This document shows positions 59,061 through 64,000 of a stretch of 64,000 nucleotides of DNA, one piece after another. A program made the position numbers and the translations under genes. Position 1 is the first letter of the stretch, and each line of letters opens with the position of its first letter. The stretch spans positions 151,017,434-151,081,433 of the forward strand of contig CM066727.1 of NCBI GenBank assembly GCA_033961575.1, read 5' to 3'. This DNA is from Aselliscus stoliczkanus (Eukaryota; Chordata; Mammalia; Chiroptera; Hipposideridae). The notes below the pieces were generated by a model, which was given only the letters and a program-made list of their open reading frames with translations, made no database searches and was not told the origin of the DNA.

Positions 59061-59409
59061 AATACCTTGCTTCTTTCATTTCAGACTTGAGACCGTTGTT
59101 GTTTTTTCAAGTGAAGACATTATTCCATTCTCACCCACACTGCTTAGAAAATGGCTGCCATTCTCAGTAGACAGAGTCCTTAACTTGTCTATCCTTCTGG
59201 TTGTTATTACTAGAATAACCATTTATCTGTAAGCCTTTCTTTGGAACTCGTAAGCATTGAGGATTCTGTTTCCATGGGCATTTTTTTTTTTAGGTATTTA
59301 CAGTCAGTAAAACTGTTGTGCACAGGACAGAACAGCAAATAGAATTAATTAAGAAACTACAACTTCTGTTCACAATTATAGGAACACCTAGAGAAGAAAC
59401 AAGTCATAG

Positions 59410-59575
59410 TTTTTTTGTTTGTTTTTTTTTTTTTTTTTTTTTAGCTGAGCCATCCTGCCACCTGTTGGCAGCTCAACGGCAACTCAGCTCGGGCTGGCCT
59501 CGAACCGCTGTTGCTCAGAGCTCAGCTTGCACTCTTGAGCGAACTCTTAACCAACTGAGCCATTCAGCCGGCCCT
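59410..59575 (-). mobile_element. mid-length tRNA-derived SINE
   Basis: Poly-T then agctgagccatcctgccacc. The exact duplication AGAAACAAGTCATAG lies at 59395-59409 and 59576-59590. Confidence 0.93.
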
Positions 59576-59769
59576 AGAAACAAGTCATAGAATAACCCTC
59601 AGATTCATCTTACTATAACTTCCAAACCAAAACATTTTTACATGCTTAGTAAACACATAATTATAAATTTATTGTTACAGTTTGAAGCTAATCTCCCAAA
59701 GTATGTCTATGATGAGTCTGTAAGGCACTAGGCTCCTATGGGGAATAGTCACCTACTAAATATTCATTA

Positions 59770-60110
59770 ATTTAGTGAATAAGCATTTGTTAAGCAACTA
59801 TGATGAGTTAGGTTTTGTTTTAGACATTAGAGACACAGTAGTGAACAACCCAGACAAAAATCTCTGTCCTCATGGAGCTTATATTTTAATCAGAAGAGTA
59901 AACAATAAATTAGATTAACAAATAAAATACAAAGTATATTAGTGATAAGAACAATGAAGAAGGAAATCAAGCAGGGAAGGAACTCAGCGAAAAGTGACCA
60001 TTGTAGGCTGTAGAAGCCAGGCCTGGCTTCATAGAGAAAGTTGGTTAAGAGCTGACTTTTGCAGGTTAAGTGTGTAGAGGGTTGAGGGAGAGGAAGCGGG
60101 GTCTGGTGGG
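59770..60110 (-). repeat. L2 3'-region remnant
   Basis: taagcatttgttaagcaact...ctctgtcctcatggagcttatattttaatc is classic reverse-strand L2 3' sequence. Confidence 0.8.
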
Positions 60111-60114
60111 GGGA

Positions 60115-61020
60115 GAAAGAACATGAGAAAAACCTAGGGTTAAGAAAAAGATAAGCATTTGGGTGGGGGAGAGGGGAAATTAGCCTATATGAAGGTGATA
60201 TATATTCAAAGATGTGGAAAGAATGTAGAATAGCATATCACAGAGGCTGCTGAAACCCAAGTAAAGGCCTTCATCTACCATCTCAATTATTGAGAATCTG
60301 ACATTGTACTAGGCTAGAGTGTCCTCATTCAGAAACTAAGACCGAGAGAGAGATTGAATTTTCCAATGTTATAGCATTAGCAAGTGGCAGAATAAAGTAT
60401 GGGAGTCAAATATTCCACCCTCCCTCCCTCTCTTCCTTTCTTCCTTTCTTCATGCCCTCCTGCCCTCCTACCTTCCTGCCTTCCTTTTAAATACCCCTAA
60501 TAACCAAAAATGTTCTTCTTGTGAGCTGACGTGTTCTTGTGATTCAGGTGAAGTCTATTTGCTCTGGGAATTAAAGATAACAGGCAAGTCAGCTTTTGAC
60601 ATTTTCTTCTCTGGTCTCACTGACACCAACCTATTAAATATTTTGAAGGTGCAGAACTAGGTAAATAAACTCTGATCAAGGCTTTTTAAACTCTTCTAAA
60701 ATCTTTCCAGTAGCAGTTTCATCTTCTTTTTATCATCTCAAACAATTCTGACCAAATGACGAGTTATCCCTGCTACCCTTCTGCTCATTGCTCAAGGCAA
60801 GGTCTCCTTGTTGCTTTTATTGTGGGATTTTTTTTCCCCTGAGAGAAATCCTATAAGGACCCTAATATATAAAACAGGAAACAAAACAATGTCATTAGAA
60901 TGACATCCTGGTGGTGGGACGTTAGAGAAGGTCTTCAGCCTTTGAGATCTGTAACTTCTTCATATATCTTTATGAGGATCAAATACATTTTATAAATTGC
61001 TAATGTAAAGATATTTTTAT
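60115..61020. other. intergenic upstream of TESPA1
   Basis: A (CCTT)-rich tract at about 60416-60490; otherwise unique. Upstream non-coding TESPA1 exons could lie here but no splice donor could be assigned. Confidence 0.4.
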
Positions 61021-61023
61021 TTT

Positions 61024-61469
61024 GGGCCGGCAGTGTGGCGCATTGGTTAAGAGTTGGTTTTGGGATGCCAGCGGCCCCGGTTCGGATCCCACATATGAGG
61101 GCCAGTGACACTGTCCTCTACAGCTAACAGCTCCACCTGGAGCTGGGCTGTGCGAACCCTGGCGATGGTGTGGGCTGCAGCCCCTGCTGAGTGGGCTGCC
61201 ATAGACTACAGTGAGTGGCCGGCAGCCAGCGGGAGCAGCTGGCAGCCAGCGTGAGCTGCCAATAGCCCAGGTGAGCGACCATCCAGAGGCCTGCGACCGA
61301 TCTGCCTCATCCGGGAAGAGTGCAATGAGGATACCAACATGGGCCAGTGAAGCAACGTCCTCCGCAACTAGACTGAAGAACAAAAAAGACAGCAACTTGT
61401 CTGTTCCCCTTCCCCCGATTCCCCAACGCTGTTCCCCTCCCCCAATCCCCCAATTAAAAAAAAAAAAGG
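61024..61469 (+). mobile_element. long composite SINE upstream of TESPA1
   Basis: Near-full copy ending ccccaatcccccaatt plus poly-A; the usual AATAAA has mutated to AATTAAA. The flank atttttattt recurs on both sides. It lies about 430 bp before the TESPA1 coding start exon. Confidence 0.92.
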
Positions 61470-61853
61470 CATTTTTATTTCAATGGAAGATTCTGAAAGG
61501 CCAAATCCTTAAATTAAAGAAAAATGCTCTAATACAACATTTCAGCTATCATGAGAAATAGCTAATCTTTAAGTCAGAAGAGCTTTCTCAATGTCCCTTA
61601 AATCATGTGATGTTTGAAGTTTCTAGACTTACTGATTTGAAAGACTTGCCCTGGTATTTAGATTTTTCAGGCATTGCTTTTTTTTTTTTTTTTTTGGAAG
61701 GTGGAGGGAGGGCTAGATATCTCCTCCCTCCTGCCCAATGGGCAGCAAGGGTTCATGCTCCTTTGTGTAGAGCCAGGAAGCGGGTGGGGGCAACCTAGGA
61801 AGTGGTGGTTTCCCAACGGAGGATGAGGGAAAATCACTGTGTTTCAACTCTCA
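61470..61853. other. TESPA1 5' flank or upstream intron
   Basis: Mostly unique sequence with a T18-like run near 61678-61695. It ends at the TESPA1 splice acceptor. Nothing else was recognised. Confidence 0.5.
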
Positions 61854-61854
61854 G

Positions 61855-62059
61855 GACAGCACTGTGGCGGGAGACCCTGAATTCTGAACCAAGGCCATGG
61901 AGGGCTCCGTGCTGAGCCCCACGTCCTGGGAGAAGCGACGGGCCTGGCTCCGTCAGAGCCACCATTGGCAGACGCAGGTCCTGGAAGAGGAGGCTGCAGC
62001 TGCCCTGCAGGATGTCCCAGATCCTCAGCCGTCCAGCCTGGATGACGTTTTCCAGGAAG
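61855..62059 (+). CDS. TESPA1: TESPA1 (ITPRID3) first coding exon
   Basis: The ATG at 61897 lies in a strong context (aaggccATGG) and opens 54 codons. They begin MEGSVLSPTSWEKRRAWLRQ and end in SSLDDVFQE, matching the N-terminus of thymocyte-expressed, positive-selection-associated protein 1 as I know it. A splice acceptor (gtttcaactctcag, AG at 61853-61854) starts the exon, leaving 42 bases of 5' leader, so further non-coding exons probably lie upstream. The donor GTAAGA begins at 62060, and the exon ends one base into a codon. Known: TESPA1 binds inositol-trisphosphate receptors and supports calcium and ERK signalling downstream of the T-cell receptor during thymocyte positive selection. 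Reading past 62059 in the same frame is intronic, so the longer open frame there is not the protein. Confidence 0.93.
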
Positions 62060-62951
62060 GTAAGAGGCAGTTCCACATCAAACAGACTTGGAGATTGTCT
62101 TGCAGGAAAAATGTGGCTGCCGGCCCAGGTCTGCAGTGTGGGCAGTGGGTCCCTTGTTTAGGCTAAGCCCTCACGGAGGCTCATTTTGGCTGGCTTAAAT
62201 GAATTTAAGGGAAGGAGGATAAAGTAAAACAAAATATGAATTATGTGAGAAAGAGACAGAGGCATGAGATTAGGAAAAAGAAAAAGGCACATTTTTGTAT
62301 CATCCTGAGAAGCTGTCTGTAGGATTCAAGGTCAGGGTTCTATGAGAAGGTTTTAGGGTGTTTTATTTTATCTGTAATAAAATAACACTCAACTCAAATG
62401 CCAGGACTCTGGCTGAAACTCTGTCCCTAACAAGATGTGTGACCTTTGGAAAGTCACTCACCTCTCAAAGACATATTTATCTCAGTGAAAGAGTAGTAGA
62501 ACCTTTTCTGCACGCCTCTCAGAGCTGCTTTGAGGTTCAAATAAGACTACAGCCCTGACAGTAAAAAACATTTTTTAGTTCTTGTATAAATGCAAGATTG
62601 TGCTTTTTCTTTTGTTTTGTGTGTGTTTTGTTATTTTTATTGTTGTTTGTTTCTTTGTTTTGAGAAGGGTCTGTCCCTATTCCTAAACCTTGGGGAAAAG
62701 AGAGCCGTAGGCCTGATATCCTGGGCATTTTCCAGGTTCCTGGGAGCAAGGGAGTGGGGAGGCAGAGAGAAAAGAAATATCCAGTGTTTTTATACATGGG
62801 TATATTCCTCTCATATCTTAAAGAAAAGTTTTATGAAGGAAAAAAGATGTAGCTTATATAAGTAAGATTAAACTTGAGAATGGGGTGAGTTACAAGGAAG
62901 AAGTCTGATTTCCTTCACTTCTCACAGTGATCTGATGCCTTAATTTTCTAG
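62060..62951 (+). other. TESPA1 intron between coding exons 1 and 2
   Basis: An 892-bp intron with GT-AG ends. It holds a MIR remnant at about 62375-62560 and a T/G-rich stretch at 62600-62665. No other gene was seen. Confidence 0.85.
62375..62560 (+). repeat. MIR remnant in TESPA1 intron
   Basis: aagatgtgtgacctttggaaagtcactcacctctc is MIR. Confidence 0.7.
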
Positions 62952-62994
62952 GGAATCCAATCACTAAGATTGAAGACTGGCTGCAAGATTGTGG
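62952..62994 (+). CDS. TESPA1: TESPA1 second coding exon (gene continues beyond window)
   Basis: This 43-bp exon lies between an acceptor (aattttctag, AG at 62950-62951) and a consensus donor GTAAGT at 62995. Joined to the one base left from the previous exon it encodes GNPITKIEDWLQDCG, the next segment of TESPA1. It carries two extra bases into the following exon. The phases fit (163 + 43 bases = 68 codons plus 2). The third coding exon was not found before position 64000. Confidence 0.9.
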
Positions 62995-64000
62995 GTAAGT
63001 GCTAGAGATGCAATGGAGTTGAATGTCCTTGATGGTTGGACATGCTAAAAAGCATTGATTCATAGGAACTCAGAAGCAGGGAATGGGTTTGAATTGGACC
63101 TAATGCTTAGAAGTGAGGTTGAAATTGGTGGTGGGGGTATGGATTGTAAGGGTTTGGGTGAGTGTGAGCACTGGAGCTATGAATCAAGTGCAACTCCGGT
63201 CTGAGACTAAATTAGAGTGGAGGTCTGGAAATATATGCTGGATCTAGTCTAAAGCCAAGAATAATGAAAATCTGTGGCTATGGGGAATGGCTGGGCTGAG
63301 TTCCAGATCCCTACTGCATTGCTTTTCCCTTCAGACTGAAGTCTACTGCTGTGTAACAAAAGAGAAATTAGAAACCTTATTGTTCTTATGATCAGCGTAA
63401 GTCATCACTATTGTTAGTTATTTATACTGCAGAACACAGGAAGAGGGGCTAAGGGTTTATCGCAGTCATTCAAAGCAGTGAAGAATTGAGGCAGGTACTT
63501 CAAAGCAAAATGTAGTATCTCTTGCCTCAGAAACACTTCAAAATATGAGACCCCACACCCCATCAGCCTGTACCATTTTAGGCTCTGTCTACCCAGACAC
63601 AGAGGGGGAAGCTTCTGTGACCTATTTAAGTCTGATCATTTGTGTAATAATGAATTTTCAGAATTTATCACTCCTGCCTGCTCTTTAGTTCCCCTCCAGG
63701 AATGTTTTAAATAGGCTTTAATCTAAACTCATCTATTAACGTAACATAAACCCATCCTTGCTTATTTGGTAGGCAGTAAATAGCACTGAATAAATCCAAG
63801 GCTGTTTATTTCAATTGTATCTCAGTAGGTAATGCCAGGAAGGATTTATTTTGTGTTTTTGTTGTTTATAAAACATATCATCCTTATTATCCTAATCTGG
63901 TTCACAATTCAATGACTTCAAAGTCCATTAAAGGTAATCAAAGTATAGAGAAGTAAAGGAATGTGGGAATAGGTATGTTTGCAAGTTTTGGTGTGTGAGA
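62995..64000 (+). other. TESPA1 intron, partial
   Basis: It starts with the GTAAGT donor at 62995. No further exon with an open TESPA1-like frame was recognised and no young SINE is present. It runs off the window. Confidence 0.7.

Noticed and set aside
62060..62166. Extension of the TESPA1 first exon frame beyond 62059
   Set aside because: A consensus donor at 62060 and an in-phase next exon at 62952 show that the extra codons are intronic.
1..64000. CRISPR array, operon or phage content
   Set aside because: Introns, SINEs, MIR/L2 and mammalian genes show this is nuclear mammalian DNA; the regular repeats present are microsatellites and SINE internal units.

Overview
This is mammalian nuclear DNA: introns, one dense layer of young tRNA-derived SINEs, and older MIR, L2 and L1 fossils. 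Two genes are recognisable. NEUROD4 (proneural bHLH transcription factor) is complete in its coding exon on the minus strand at 14676-15671. The first two coding exons of TESPA1 (ITPRID3), a thymocyte protein of T-cell receptor signalling, lie on the plus strand at 61897-62059 and 62952-62994; the rest of the gene runs off the right edge. The two genes diverge head to head, which agrees with their neighbouring positions in the human 12q13 region as I know it.

The host is probably a bat of the Yinpterochiroptera (horseshoe, leaf-nosed or false-vampire type). I base this on remembered similarity of the composite SINEs (tails reading gactgaagg..caacttg..ccccaataaaatctt, and tRNA-Ile-type units) to SINEs of those bats. 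A colugo is the main alternative. This needs a repeat-library search.

Layout: 0-14.6 kb is the flank downstream of NEUROD4, with MIR/L2/L1 fossils and seven young SINEs, one of which sits about 230 bp past the stop codon. 14.7-22.1 kb holds NEUROD4: the single coding exon, an intron of about 5.9 kb containing a perfect 24-bp palindrome, and a candidate non-coding first exon and promoter with two CAGCTG E-boxes. 24.4-25.2 kb is a repeat-free block with OTX/CRX-type and paired-homeodomain-type motifs, a candidate neural or retinal enhancer. 25-61 kb is intergenic DNA containing two solo retroviral LTRs with exact target-site duplications, several long composite SINEs including an inverted pair at 36.9-38.3 kb, an antisense L1 3' end, a second motif-rich island near 40.8 kb, and microsatellites. 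61.8-64 kb is the start of TESPA1 coding sequence.

The genes have no shared pathway: NEUROD4 acts in neuronal, retinal and neuroendocrine differentiation and TESPA1 in thymocytes. The most distinctive content is the SINE system: at least 27 copies, nearly all with clear target-site duplications, in three architectural classes (short tRNA-like, mid-length, and long composite with an internal ~20-bp tandem repeat and an AATAAA-bearing tail). I found no operons, CRISPR arrays or other coding genes.
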